Source: a virus
Virus record (IMG/VR): IMGVR_UViG_3300010885_018971
Location: 26,796-90,795 of that record
DNA length: 64,000 nt
Strand: one strand, 5' to 3'
A program made the position numbers and the translations under genes. Each line of letters begins with the position of its first letter. Within the stretch, counting starts at the first letter, position 1. The notes under the pieces were generated by a model. That model was not told the DNA's origin, searched no databases, and saw only the letters and a list, made by a program, of their open reading frames with translations. This document shows positions 13,852 to 21,893 of this stretch, in pieces.

Positions 13852-16377
13852 TTAGTAGGCTCCGTACCTACTTCCAATATATTTGTTATAAGATCCCTCT
13901 TCATTTCTATATGGAGATTTTATAATATTTGATTGATTGGTTGTATTATTAACCGTAGTTGGTGCATTAACAACAGCAGTTCCACCACCACCTCTGGTTG
14001 TTAAATCTTCTTTAGCTCCACTAACTTCATTTGATTTACCAGCAACAATATTACCAGATGATACTGTTGGAGTTATCGCATTTGCCTTTGTATTAGTTTT
14101 CTGTGCAATAGCCATATCAATCGTGCGAAGTTTCTCTTCATACGATTCAATAGATTGTTGATTCTGAGTTCTTGGTCCAGCAGCAACAGTTTTTTGTCTT
14201 AAATCTTTTAACTGCTCAAGAGTCATGGTGTTTGTAGAACCAGTATCAACCTTTATTGGAGATGCTGCACCTTGTCGTAATGTTCCAGATCCATTACCAT
14301 CTGGTGCAACAGTAGCTGCCTTTTCTTGGGCTCTAGCAATGTCTCGTTGTGCTAACATCTGCTGAGGAGATTGTTGACCGCCTGCGCCTTGCGCTTTTCT
14401 TGCGAGAAATTGTTCTCTGGTCAATGTTGTAGTAGGATTTGCAGTTATGAAGTTATCATAGCTATAATCCATAGTTTCTGCTGCAGTTTTTATTGGAGAT
14501 GTTTTATTATCAACACGTCTAGGATCAGTTGCAGCTGCCTCAGCCGAACCTCTTCCTGCCCCAGCAGTACTATTTCCAGCAGGGATTTGTTTAGTTTCAG
14601 CTTTACCGAATGGATAGAATGGACCAACAGAAACCTTCTGATTAACTACTGGTATTGTAAACCCAATTTCTGGTATGCTAATACTTTGAAGCATACCAAT
14701 AATACTAGCACCCATACCTTTAAAGAAATCAGTAACTGGTTTAAATACTTCACCAATCTTACCAAACGCATCAGTTACAAGACTCCCCAATTGTTTAAGA
14801 CTATCAATTGGATGCATTATTAAATCTTGTATCTTCTGTGGAATAAACAATACCATATCCACAAAATCGCTGAATAGTTTCTCGAACGAGAATGAGTCTA
14901 ACATTTTTTCAATATTTTTAAACCCAAGTGCTCCAGCTACCCAAGACACAGCATCTTTAATTAGATCAGCAAGGCCAAAGATTAAAGAATTAAATAATCC
15001 CTTAATGGCTCCACCAATTGCACCAATTAATCCACCTTTCTCAAAACCTTCGAACGCACCCTTAACTGTATCCCAAACTGTCATGATAACAAACAGTGGG
15101 AAGAATAGTTTCTCAGCAATGACTGCAACCTTACCTATGTATTTACCAAACTTTGATATGTACTCAGAAATGCTACTAAAAATTTTACTTAGGAATTCTG
15201 AACCACCAATCAATCCTTTTACTGCATCATAGGCTGCAACAAATGGTTTGGTTAACTTAGATAAACCATCTTTGAAACCTTCAATGAACTTTCCGAGTTT
15301 AGATTCTTCACCAAAAGAGAATAGACTCTTTACTTTACCACCCATCTCTTCAAAGAACTTTCCAATACCTTGAAATTTTTCACTTATGAATTTCTTCAAT
15401 GACTCTGGAACTAATGTTTCAAAGAATAGTTTAATTGTCTTCACCCATGCGCGAGCAAACCCAATAAGTCCACCAACCAAACCACCGATAAGTAATCCAA
15501 GTGTACCCAGTCCACCTTCTTCTTCTCCAGGTTTGCCAATATCTTTAGCGTCTTTAGGTTTAGTATTATTGGCAATTATTCTTAGTAATTCTGTTTGAGT
15601 TTCTTCTCGTTTAATTGACTCTAGTTCCAATTCATCAGTTTTGATTGCTGGGTTACCACTCTTAATAACAGACATTGGTGTGTTGCCCATGGGCAATTTC
15701 TTTTTAGAATCAACACCCATCTCCTCAACACGATAATCCATCTTTGCTAGTTTTTGCGTACTAGTCTCTCTAGTCTCAAGAAGTTTCTTGCCTTTAGTAG
15801 TATTACGTAGCTGTTCTTCAGAGATACCTAACTTAGTAAAATTCTGAATTTCTTTTTCATTTTTAGATATATGTTTCTGTTGCTCTTTGATATCAACAAG
15901 TTTATTTCTGGCTTCTTGTTCAGTGGTTCCATTTAACTTCATGTCACCTTTAACAAAATTCTTATCAGATTCTCTTCTATTAAGAGCACTATCGATAAAA
16001 CCACCACTACCCTTTTTAACCATGCCCATGGTATCTAGTGTACTTCTTAGACTACCGAATTTATTGGCAAATCCTTCTTTGATTTTTTCAGCAGCAGTCT
16101 TTGGTGTTTTCTCATCAACCATCTTAGCAATGTTCTTAGAAGATTCTTTTGTTAAATCAATTAAATCTTTAATGTTATCGCTAACTTCTTGAGTTGCCTT
16201 CAACTGGTCGTCATTTACAACTTCATCTTCTTTAACTCTATCATCAGCAAGTGCCTTTGATAATTCTGTCAATGCTTTAATTGCAGATAATTGTGTAAGA
16301 GATTGTTGTTGTAGTTCCAGAAGTTTTTTAAACTCACTGGAACTTACGTTAACGACATAGTTTGTGTTTTTTGCCAT
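13852..16377 (-). CDS. 29: gp29-like tail tape measure / hub protein (841 aa)
   Basis: The N-terminal half is charged and helical, with coiled-coil stretches. A hydrophobic, Gly-rich segment starts near residue 290 (LGLLIGGLVGGLIGFARAW), and a second hydrophobic zone lies near residues 400-480. A low-complexity Ala/Thr/Gln tail follows. This layout and its place downstream of gp26 identify the tape measure that sets tail length in T4 (gp29, 590 residues); this one is longer. The ATG begins two bases after the stop of the frameshifted small ORF, so coupling with the chaperone genes is likely. Confidence 0.75.
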   Translation of the reverse strand: MAKNTNYVVNVSSSEFKKLLELQQQSLTQLSAIKALTELSKALADDRVKEDEVVNDDQLKATQEVSDNIKDLIDLTKESSKNIAKMVDEKTPKTAAEKIKEGFANKFGSLRSTLDTMGMVKKGSGGFIDSALNRRESDKNFVKGDMKLNGTTEQEARNKLVDIKEQQKHISKNEKEIQNFTKLGISEEQLRNTTKGKKLLETRETSTQKLAKMDYRVEEMGVDSKKKLPMGNTPMSVIKSGNPAIKTDELELESIKREETQTELLRIIANNTKPKDAKDIGKPGEEEGGLGTLGLLIGGLVGGLIGFARAWVKTIKLFFETLVPESLKKFISEKFQGIGKFFEEMGGKVKSLFSFGEESKLGKFIEGFKDGLSKLTKPFVAAYDAVKGLIGGSEFLSKIFSSISEYISKFGKYIGKVAVIAEKLFFPLFVIMTVWDTVKGAFEGFEKGGLIGAIGGAIKGLFNSLIFGLADLIKDAVSWVAGALGFKNIEKMLDSFSFEKLFSDFVDMVLFIPQKIQDLIMHPIDSLKQLGSLVTDAFGKIGEVFKPVTDFFKGMGASIIGMLQSISIPEIGFTIPVVNQKVSVGPFYPFGKAETKQIPAGNSTAGAGRGSAEAAATDPRRVDNKTSPIKTAAETMDYSYDNFITANPTTTLTREQFLARKAQGAGGQQSPQQMLAQRDIARAQEKAATVAPDGNGSGTLRQGAASPIKVDTGSTNTMTLEQLKDLRQKTVAAGPRTQNQQSIESYEEKLRTIDMAIAQKTNTKANAITPTVSSGNIVAGKSNEVSGAKEDLTTRGGGGTAVVNAPTTVNNTTNQSNIIKSPYRNEEGSYNKYIGSRYGAY

Positions 16378-16378
16378 T

Positions 16379-16522
16379 TTAATTCTTCTTAGATTCTAAG
16401 CGTTGTTTTTCTTCTTCTAGATGTTGAATCAGCATAGTTACATATATCTCTCTCTCAAATGGTATCATTCCTTCTAATTCTGCCAGTGAGTATTTGTGAT
16501 ACTGCATTAAAGCAAAATTCAT
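16379..16522 (-). CDS. gp51-position tail chaperone segment, likely reached by -1 frameshift (47 aa from ATG)
   Basis: From ATG 16522 the frame gives MNFALMQYHKYSLAELEGMI and FEREIYVTMLIQHLEEE, ending just before the tape measure. No Shine-Dalgarno sequence precedes this ATG. Instead the frame is open upstream to the T8 run at the end of gp26: a -1 slip there continues as LINLSHESLFNHYK into this segment. Its position between gp26 and gp29 corresponds to T4 gene 51 (hub assembly). The arrangement mirrors the G/GT tail-assembly-chaperone frameshift found ahead of tape measures in many long-tailed phages. Confidence 0.65.
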   Translation of the reverse strand: MNFALMQYHKYSLAELEGMIPFEREIYVTMLIQHLEEEKQRLESKKN

Positions 16523-16560
16523 TTTATAATGATTAAACAAAGACTCATGTGAGAGATTTA

Positions 16561-16572
16561 TTAAAAAAAACT
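16561..16572 (-). promoter_or_regulatory. T8 slippery site at the end of gp26
   Basis: On the coding strand the last codons of gp26 are AGT TTT TTT TAA. A -1 slip on the eight T residues reads TTA ATA AAT in place of the stop and stays open until 16,379. The heptamer T TTT TTT is a known efficient -1 slippage site. Confidence 0.6.
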
Positions 16573-17274
16573 ATCTAGACCCTCCAGAACTTTGTTATGT
16601 TGCAGAGCGCAAACAGGACAGGTATATTTAACCTCTTGTTGCAATCTAGGCATCGTTTCAAAGAACTTCTGAATCTTCGCGAATTGTTGAGATGTTAGAT
16701 TCTCAAGGAATTCAATAATGTCAGCTTTGGTTTGTTCTTTTGTATAAAAGAGTTCACTACCATTATAGATTGCTTCAATCGATGCGGAGATAACATTAAA
16801 TACCGAATCAATATCAGTTGTATCTACTTTTTCAAGTTGTTTGATAATATTGATTGAAGGATACTTCATGATAACACCAACGTCATCAAAAAGTTCAATT
16901 GTTTTGTTATGACCTTCTGGGAAGGTTACATTAACTTTAGTTAAATCGAATGTAATTTTAACTCTGGCTTTTTCATCTGTGCAAACATCACATGGAAAAA
17001 CTAGATCGACATTTTCTCCAACTGACTTTGCTCTAATTTGAGTGAAGAGATATTCAAGATCAAACGTGGCCAAAGTATCTGCGTTAACTTTGCCATTGGT
17101 ACAAGACTTAACGATTTCTTTTAAGGTATTGACCATGGTCTCAGCATTTTCGCTATGTTGAGCGATTAGAAGTGCCTTTTCTTCTTTGACCAAGAATGGT
17201 CTGTACTTAATGGATTCCTTTGTTGAAGGAATCACTGTAGTATACATTGGTGAGGTATTAATTGGTAAAGCCAT
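16561..17274 (-). CDS. 26: gp26-like baseplate hub assembly protein (237 aa)
   Basis: PINTSPMYTTVIPSTKESIKYRPFLVKEEKALLIA is the typical N-terminus of the T4 gp26 family. PCDVCTDEKARVKI near residue 95 and a C-terminal TCPVCALQH provide two CxxC pairs that could bind zinc. The T4 protein is 208 residues and takes part in hub assembly. The gene ends in AGT TTT TTT TAA on the coding strand, a slippery run discussed under the frameshift. It follows gp16 with a one-base gap. Confidence 0.75.
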   Translation of the reverse strand: MALPINTSPMYTTVIPSTKESIKYRPFLVKEEKALLIAQHSENAETMVNTLKEIVKSCTNGKVNADTLATFDLEYLFTQIRAKSVGENVDLVFPCDVCTDEKARVKITFDLTKVNVTFPEGHNKTIELFDDVGVIMKYPSINIIKQLEKVDTTDIDSVFNVISASIEAIYNGSELFYTKEQTKADIIEFLENLTSQQFAKIQKFFETMPRLQQEVKYTCPVCALQHNKVLEGLDSFF

Positions 17275-17275
17275 T

Positions 17276-17707
17276 TTATGTTTCTCCTTTATTCATATTT
17301 TGGATCATTTTCGCCAGTTCAGAAGTGCTACCAACAAAGATAGCATTATTCGTAACTGACTTCGCTGCCTCTAATTTCTTTGGGGCATCTAATTTTTGTT
17401 TCTGTTGGTGTATATCCAACAGCTGTTGATTCACGTCAGCAAGTTGTTTCATAAGGTTACCCACAACCTCAAAGGCACGTGGGTGTTCAGATTGTTTAGC
17501 TACTTCCAGAGCATGCATTAAAGCATTCTGGCCAGTAGTTAATAATTCACGAAGATTATTACGAGAGATATCGTAATCGTTTTCAATTTTTGATTCACTG
17601 GATTCAATTATTTCTCCAGTAGAAGCGTCAATCGTTTCACCTTCAGCAGAAGTCTTAGTGATCGTCGGAAGATCAAATACTTCTGATAATCTATCATCAA
17701 TTTTCAT
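17276..17707 (-). CDS. 16: gp16-like terminase small subunit (143 aa)
   Basis: FDLPTI near the N-terminus, DYDISRNNLRELLTTGQNALMHALEVAKQSEHPRAFEVVGNLMKQLADVN in the helical centre, and NNAIFVGSTSELAKMI at the C-terminus parallel T4 gp16 (compare NATVFMGSPTELMDEI). gp16 recognises DNA ends or sites and regulates the large terminase gp17 during packaging. gp17 is not in this window, so the small subunit is separated from its usual partner. The stop overlaps the next upstream start by one base. Confidence 0.75.
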   Translation of the reverse strand: MKIDDRLSEVFDLPTITKTSAEGETIDASTGEIIESSESKIENDYDISRNNLRELLTTGQNALMHALEVAKQSEHPRAFEVVGNLMKQLADVNQQLLDIHQQKQKLDAPKKLEAAKSVTNNAIFVGSTSELAKMIQNMNKGET

Positions 17708-18126
17708 TAAAGTTCACCACGTTCCATTAAAATTTTCTTGTTTGCTTGGTGCTCTGTTTGTGTTAAATCTTTGTTTTCACCTTTATATGGAACTGCATAA
17801 TTATTTTTTATTAGCCAGTCATTTACTTGTGTTCCATCTTCCAGAATAAAAACACCAAGGATCCTACCAAACTTATCATCATTATTATCTGACCTTTGGG
17901 TTTCAATAATTTGCCAAGAACCGACAGGAAGTTTTTCTCCCAGTTTCTTTTTAGATAAAAGACCTCTTGGTTTTTCTTCTTTATTCGTAGTTCTAGATTC
18001 AGGTGTATCAATCCCAGCCATGCGAACACGTTGGTTTGCTAATACAATATTAAACCCTAAGTCTAAATCAATATCAACAGTATCACCATCAAGAACTTTA
18101 TTAATTTTACATTTATATTGGTACAT
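17707..18126 (-). CDS. staphylococcal-nuclease-like thermonuclease (139 aa)
   Basis: LDGDTVDID (residues 12-20), RVRMAGIDTPESR with R35, D40, T41 and E43, and DKFGRILG with R88 reproduce the catalytic residues of the SNase family (D21, R35, D40, T41, E43 and R87 in the staphylococcal enzyme). There is no signal peptide, so it works in the cytoplasm or is packaged. It could help in host DNA degradation or in nucleolytic processing near packaging. It is flanked by a holin and the small terminase. Confidence 0.8.
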   Translation of the reverse strand: MYQYKCKINKVLDGDTVDIDLDLGFNIVLANQRVRMAGIDTPESRTTNKEEKPRGLLSKKKLGEKLPVGSWQIIETQRSDNNDDKFGRILGVFILEDGTQVNDWLIKNNYAVPYKGENKDLTQTEHQANKKILMERGEL

Positions 18127-18133
18127 AATATCC

Positions 18134-18538
18134 TCAGTCGTTACGAGTATTTCTAGTTGGTGGATCAGCAGGATCTAAACCACCACTGAATTGTGTAAGA
18201 GTTGGCTTAACTGTTAGTGGTATGCCAGATAATGTAGGTAATGCGGTTTGTGCAACTGGTGCAGGTACATTACTTGCCGCCCCTGCTACCTTTTCTTGCG
18301 TACGACCCCATGCTGCGATACCTAGAACAGCACCCATTGCCAAGTGAAATAAACCAGCACCTTGTAGTGTTAGTGGATTCCATTGAGTTACTGGCTGTTT
18401 TAGAGAGGCTTGCAGGATTGACCATGCGACAGGAAATATGATCATATCACAAAAACAAACAATCATGTACATCCAACCCATGGCTGGGCGCCATTTCTTT
18501 TGCATCCAGTCTTCATCTTTTTTAACTTCTTCTGCCAT
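18134..18538 (-). CDS. holin of the GTA_holin_3TM type (134 aa)
   Basis: After a charged N-terminus, WRPAMGWMYMIVCFCDMIIFPVAWSIL forms the first membrane region (about residues 17-42). TLQGAGLFHLAMGAVLGIAAWGRTQEK forms the second (about 57-77). The WRP...GWxY motif and WNPLTL linker are typical of the three-span holin family known from gene transfer agents and phages. A Pro/Thr-rich cytoplasmic tail follows. It would permeabilise the membrane for release of the GH19 endolysin. Confidence 0.75.
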   Translation of the reverse strand: MAEEVKKDEDWMQKKWRPAMGWMYMIVCFCDMIIFPVAWSILQASLKQPVTQWNPLTLQGAGLFHLAMGAVLGIAAWGRTQEKVAGAASNVPAPVAQTALPTLSGIPLTVKPTLTQFSGGLDPADPPTRNTRND

Positions 18539-18541
18539 TTA

Positions 18542-18883
18542 TTAATCCTTCATTGCGCCAATTTTCTTCGTCATGCCGATTCTATCTTCAAGAATCGCAA
18601 TGTGTTGACGATTTTCCATGATAGCATCACGGTTCTTTTGAATTTCTTTTTCTAAGTCTTGACGTAGTTTTTCACGGGCTAATTCAGCACCACTGTTGCT
18701 GGCTTGCTTGTTGTCTGTGGTTACTACTAGACTTACCTTCTGATTGAGAATAGTTACATCGTGCGATATCGCTCCTAACGCACTGATCAAATATCCTGTT
18801 GAACCAATTAGTAGTGGCAATAGGGCAAACAATAGTTTCTCTATAAATGCACCCTTTTGACTTTCTTTGTTTTCATCTGCCAT
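18542..18883 (-). CDS. single-span membrane protein with coiled coil (113 aa)
   Basis: The start at 18883 (MADENKESQKGAF) follows AAGGAGAATAAC. An in-frame upstream extension would be an artificial Asn run made by an AAY repeat. A hydrophobic helix at about residues 15-35 (FALLPLLIGSTGYLISALGA) precedes a long charged coiled coil ending LEDRIG. It sits immediately before the holin, so it may be a lysis accessory (spanin-like or antiholin-like) protein. No lipobox is seen. Function inferred from position only. Confidence 0.55.
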   Translation of the reverse strand: MADENKESQKGAFIEKLLFALLPLLIGSTGYLISALGAISHDVTILNQKVSLVVTTDNKQASNSGAELAREKLRQDLEKEIQKNRDAIMENRQHIAILEDRIGMTKKIGAMKD

Positions 18884-18911
18884 GTTATTCTCCTTATTGT
18901 TATTATTGTTA

Positions 18912-19646
18912 TTACCAACCATCGCCAAAACCACCTATATCTCCCATAGGATTACCATTGGAAATAATAGTTGAGTCGTTAAAAATTCCATTAATTAAAT
19001 TTACTGCTCGGTTTATTGTAGAACCAGTAGTAAAGTTCTGGGTATCTCCCTGAAGATTTAATTCAGATCTATTAACATAAGCACTCTGTGGAACTAAAGG
19101 TTTGCTAGTTACTTCAGCATCCCAATATTTGTACATCATACTTACAGTAACTTTCATAATATCTTTTTGATCATATCCAATTTGAACTGCACTAACAGTT
19201 TTAGGATATGCTTCATACATTTTGACTATATACATAGCATCGTCATTCATGTTCTCAACCCAGATTGTCATTTCTGGACTAATGTAGTTTTTATAATAAT
19301 TGAAGTTTCTTGTATTTCCCTGTTGAATACTTTTAATCCACTGGTCAAAAATACCTTTAACAATCATATCTCCATCAACATAAAAACTAAATTGAAGAGG
19401 ATCATAGTTAAACTCATAAGGCATTTCGCGAACTTCACCGAATGTTCTAATTTGAGTAGTATTAACATTCAATCCAGGAAGTGATGCTGAGTCACAAAAC
19501 AAATGCATTCTCTGAAAATCATACTCGCTGTAAGTACCGATCGATCTAATTGTTTGCGGAAGAGCCATCTCAATGCTATATCGGTTGGCTTTCGCCATAC
19601 CAGAACTCTTGTGAATCTCTCCGATGAAATCTGCTATGTTGCTCAT
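18912..19646 (-). CDS. 54: gp54-like tail tube initiator, gp19 fold (244 aa)
   Basis: The start is the ATG at 19646, overlapping the preceding stop as ATGA (MSNIADFIGEIHKSSG). CDSASLPGLNVNTTQIRTFG, MPYEFNYDPLQFSFYVDGDM and IFDQWIKSIQ are characteristic of the gp19/gp54 tube family, in which a beta-barrel subunit polymerises. Because gp48 and gp53 follow on the opposite strand, gp54 is more likely than the main tail tube gp19. It would nucleate tube assembly on the baseplate. Confidence 0.65.
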   Translation of the reverse strand: MSNIADFIGEIHKSSGMAKANRYSIEMALPQTIRSIGTYSEYDFQRMHLFCDSASLPGLNVNTTQIRTFGEVREMPYEFNYDPLQFSFYVDGDMIVKGIFDQWIKSIQQGNTRNFNYYKNYISPEMTIWVENMNDDAMYIVKMYEAYPKTVSAVQIGYDQKDIMKVTVSMMYKYWDAEVTSKPLVPQSAYVNRSELNLQGDTQNFTTGSTINRAVNLINGIFNDSTIISNGNPMGDIGGFGDGW

Positions 19647-20248
19647 GAAGTTGCCTGTGCGATAGAATCTTTCCAAACACGTTCTTTATTAGATTTAACA
19701 AAGCGTTCAACAGGAAGCAACATTGCAGTTGCCCAATCAGCCGAATCGACTTTCTTAAATGGAGACTTCACGTGGTCGGTCAAGTAATGTTTGATACATG
19801 GTTCAGCTGCTTTGTATTTTGATACACCAGAGATGAGTGACCATGAGTATTTTAATCGTGTAGTTCCATCCATCTTATCATTGTTCTTGAATGTCATTAG
19901 ACGATCAAGCAGTTGGATTCTAAGTGGGTATGGAAGATAATGCATATTCAATCCCATAAAACCTCCAGGGATTGATGCGTACGGAAACACTAAAGGGAAT
20001 CTATCATAGTACGGTAAAGTTGCTTTCAACTTTGGATCGTAGAAGAACATGTATAAATTACCAGGAATAATTCTAGCCTTTAGGTTAGTAGTATCCCTCA
20101 TTATTCGGTTTGGTGTTATCCCTTGCTTATTTAAAAGCAATACCTGTTGGGCATACCATGCGCGAGACTTCTTCACCGAAGTTTTGAGGTCGTATTTATT
20201 ACGCTCAAAAACATCGAGCATGGATGGATTTTTAGATGTAGTAGCCAT
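19643..20248 (-). CDS. conserved T4-like phage protein next to gp4 (201 aa)
   Basis: The C-terminal region SWSLISGVSKYKAAEPCIKHYLTDHV and the block LYMFFYDPKLKATLPYYDRFPLVFP are strongly conserved in marine T4-like phages. Annotations vary; I have a weak recollection of DNA end protector (gp2), which in T4 adjoins gene 4, but I cannot confirm it. It is probably a virion or DNA-packaging protein by position. It overlaps gp54 by ATGA. Confidence 0.55.
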   Translation of the reverse strand: MATTSKNPSMLDVFERNKYDLKTSVKKSRAWYAQQVLLLNKQGITPNRIMRDTTNLKARIIPGNLYMFFYDPKLKATLPYYDRFPLVFPYASIPGGFMGLNMHYLPYPLRIQLLDRLMTFKNNDKMDGTTRLKYSWSLISGVSKYKAAEPCIKHYLTDHVKSPFKKVDSADWATAMLLPVERFVKSNKERVWKDSIAQATS

Positions 20249-20262
20249 ATTACTTATTTAGG

Positions 20263-20700
20263 TCATTTAAGACCAAGTTCATGCTCAGTTATTATCTTAA
20301 ATTCCCAGCCACGATCCTTTGAATACTCGGTGGCAGCCTTCCATTTTGCTTGATTCTTTATAAAGGCAAGAGACTCTGTCAGGTATCTCTGGGTTTGTTT
20401 TCCAGGATAGACTGGGGGTTGGGTTTGAGAAGCTGGTTTTACCTCGATCAAGAAGGTTTTAAGTAAACCATCTTTGTTCCTAATTTGTATTTGGAAGTCT
20501 ACGAAATAACGATGAATCTTATCATCAGTTGGGCAACGATACGGTATTATTGTTTCTTCTGATTTCCATTTAACGACTGATGGATTCTTGTCACACCATG
20601 AGGCAAACCTAGTCTCCCAGGAACTTCTCATAATTATACAAGTTGGATCCCCAGAGTATTTTTCTGGAAAAACAGGCACAAATCTTCTTTTATGGAACAT
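20263..20700 (-). CDS. 4: gp4-like head completion protein (145 aa)
   Basis: FPEKYSGDPTCIIMRSSWETRFASWCDKNPSVVKWKSEE parallels T4 gp4 (the KYIGN, FRSSWE, WCDMNPQVVKW words). YRCPTDDKIHRYFVDFQIQI and FLIEVKP give an endonuclease-like D...E-x-K pattern. Known gp4 homologues have this fold and complete the head before tail joining. The gene is the first of the minus-strand operon, downstream of a late-type box at 20,729. Confidence 0.85.
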   Translation of the reverse strand: MFHKRRFVPVFPEKYSGDPTCIIMRSSWETRFASWCDKNPSVVKWKSEETIIPYRCPTDDKIHRYFVDFQIQIRNKDGLLKTFLIEVKPASQTQPPVYPGKQTQRYLTESLAFIKNQAKWKAATEYSKDRGWEFKIITEHELGLK

Positions 20701-20728
20701 AAATATTATAAGGAATAAATAACCACTT

Positions 20729-20736
20729 TTATTTAG
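20729..20736 (-). promoter_or_regulatory. late-promoter-like box CTAAATAA (minus strand)
   Basis: On the minus strand CTAAATAA lies about 28 bases before the gp4 start at 20700. It is paired with an identical box on the plus strand 15 bases away, so the 86-base spacer is a divergent late promoter region. Confidence 0.5.
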
Positions 20737-20751
20737 ACTACTGCTCGTAAC

Positions 20752-20759
20752 CTAAATAA
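20752..20759 (+). promoter_or_regulatory. late-promoter-like box CTAAATAA (plus strand)
   Basis: CTAAATAA lies 27 bases before the gp48 start at 20787. The box resembles the T4 late -10 element and has no -35 box, as expected for gp55/gp33-dependent promoters. Confidence 0.5.
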
Positions 20760-20786
20760 TGATATAGCCAACTAAAAGAGAAACCA

Positions 20787-21893
20787 ATGGCACTACAAAA
20801 CCTTACACCTGCAAATCGTTTATATGCAGCCACATCTTTTGAGGCTGGAAAATACGACATTCAAAGCACTCAGTACCCTGATGATCTTTATAGTAACACT
20901 CGTGAATATGGTGGAAACTACGCTTTATTCTATATTAATATTGTTCAAGAATCTAAACTTAACACACAATATAGCCAAACTACTTTAGTTGACGACGTAC
21001 CAGTGGGTTTACGAGGAGATCTCGTGGGTCTTAATTTAAGTAAGAATGAATCAATTAGCGCATCTGCATTAGCTGGATTTTTTGGTGGTGCTCTTGCTGG
21101 TGGAGCATTAAATGTTGGTTCTATTAAAACTGGAATTAAGGCTGGTGCTGCTGGCGCAGTTTATGGTTCTTTAGCAACCCAAGCAATACCACTATCAACT
21201 AATGCTGAGACGTTGTCTCGTAGTCAACAGAAACGAACAAAACATGCTATCGCTTTACACATCCCAAACCAGTTAAACATTAATTATAGCGTTGACTGGC
21301 AGACTGATGAAACTTTTGCCTTTCAGGCAGCTGCAGTTGCCAACAGAGAATTAGCAAAAGCTATTTCTACGGGAGCCAAGAAAAATTCCGATAAAGCAGA
21401 TGAAGTCCAAACTGCTCAAATGGGTTCTATCGCACAAGCTATTGCTTTAAGAACAGCACCTGGGATTGGTGGTGCATTATCCGCTGCAACAGGAAACTCT
21501 GCTAATCCAAAGAAAGAACAAATATTTAAGAGCGTAAATTTTCGAGAGTTTACTTTAGATTATACATTCTCTCCAAGAGATGCTGCAGAAGCACAGGCTG
21601 TACGAAATATCATTTATCTATTCAAATTACATATGCACCCAGAGTACAAAGATGAGAATGGATTCATATTCGTGTATCCTTCTGAATTTGATATTACATA
21701 TTATCAGGGTGGCAAAGAAAACTTAAATTTACATAGACACCCTTCTTGCGTACTAAAAGGTATGTCGGTAAACTATACACCTAATGGCGCATTTAATACG
21801 TTTGAGGATGGCATGCCAACTCAAATTAACATACAATTACAATTCTTAGAATTGGCTATCCTTACTAAAGAAACTATTCAGGCTAACTACTAA
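20787..21893 (+). CDS. 48: gp48-like baseplate tail-tube junction protein (368 aa)
   Basis: YDIQSTQYPDDLYSNTREYGGNYALFYINIVQESKL at the N-terminus, a Gly/Ala-rich helical stretch (about residues 100-135) and a C-terminal FREFTLDYTFSPRDAAEAQAVRNII match gp48 of T4-like phages. Length is almost the same as T4 gp48 (364). It caps the hub and, with gp54, starts the tube. It is the first gene of the plus-strand structural operon. Confidence 0.8.
   Translation: MALQNLTPANRLYAATSFEAGKYDIQSTQYPDDLYSNTREYGGNYALFYINIVQESKLNTQYSQTTLVDDVPVGLRGDLVGLNLSKNESISASALAGFFGGALAGGALNVGSIKTGIKAGAAGAVYGSLATQAIPLSTNAETLSRSQQKRTKHAIALHIPNQLNINYSVDWQTDETFAFQAAAVANRELAKAISTGAKKNSDKADEVQTAQMGSIAQAIALRTAPGIGGALSAATGNSANPKKEQIFKSVNFREFTLDYTFSPRDAAEAQAVRNIIYLFKLHMHPEYKDENGFIFVYPSEFDITYYQGGKENLNLHRHPSCVLKGMSVNYTPNGAFNTFEDGMPTQINIQLQFLELAILTKETIQANY

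Noticed and set aside
14371-14823. 150-codon plus-strand frame inside the tape measure gene
   Set aside because: It is antisense to gp29, rich in Cys/Ser/Ile with no domain pattern and no ribosome site. gp29 is clearly coding on the minus strand.
16379-16522. Independent translation of the 47-residue ORF before gp29
   Set aside because: No Shine-Dalgarno sequence is present at its ATG, and the frame is open back into the slippery run of gp26, so the frameshift explanation is preferred, although not proven.
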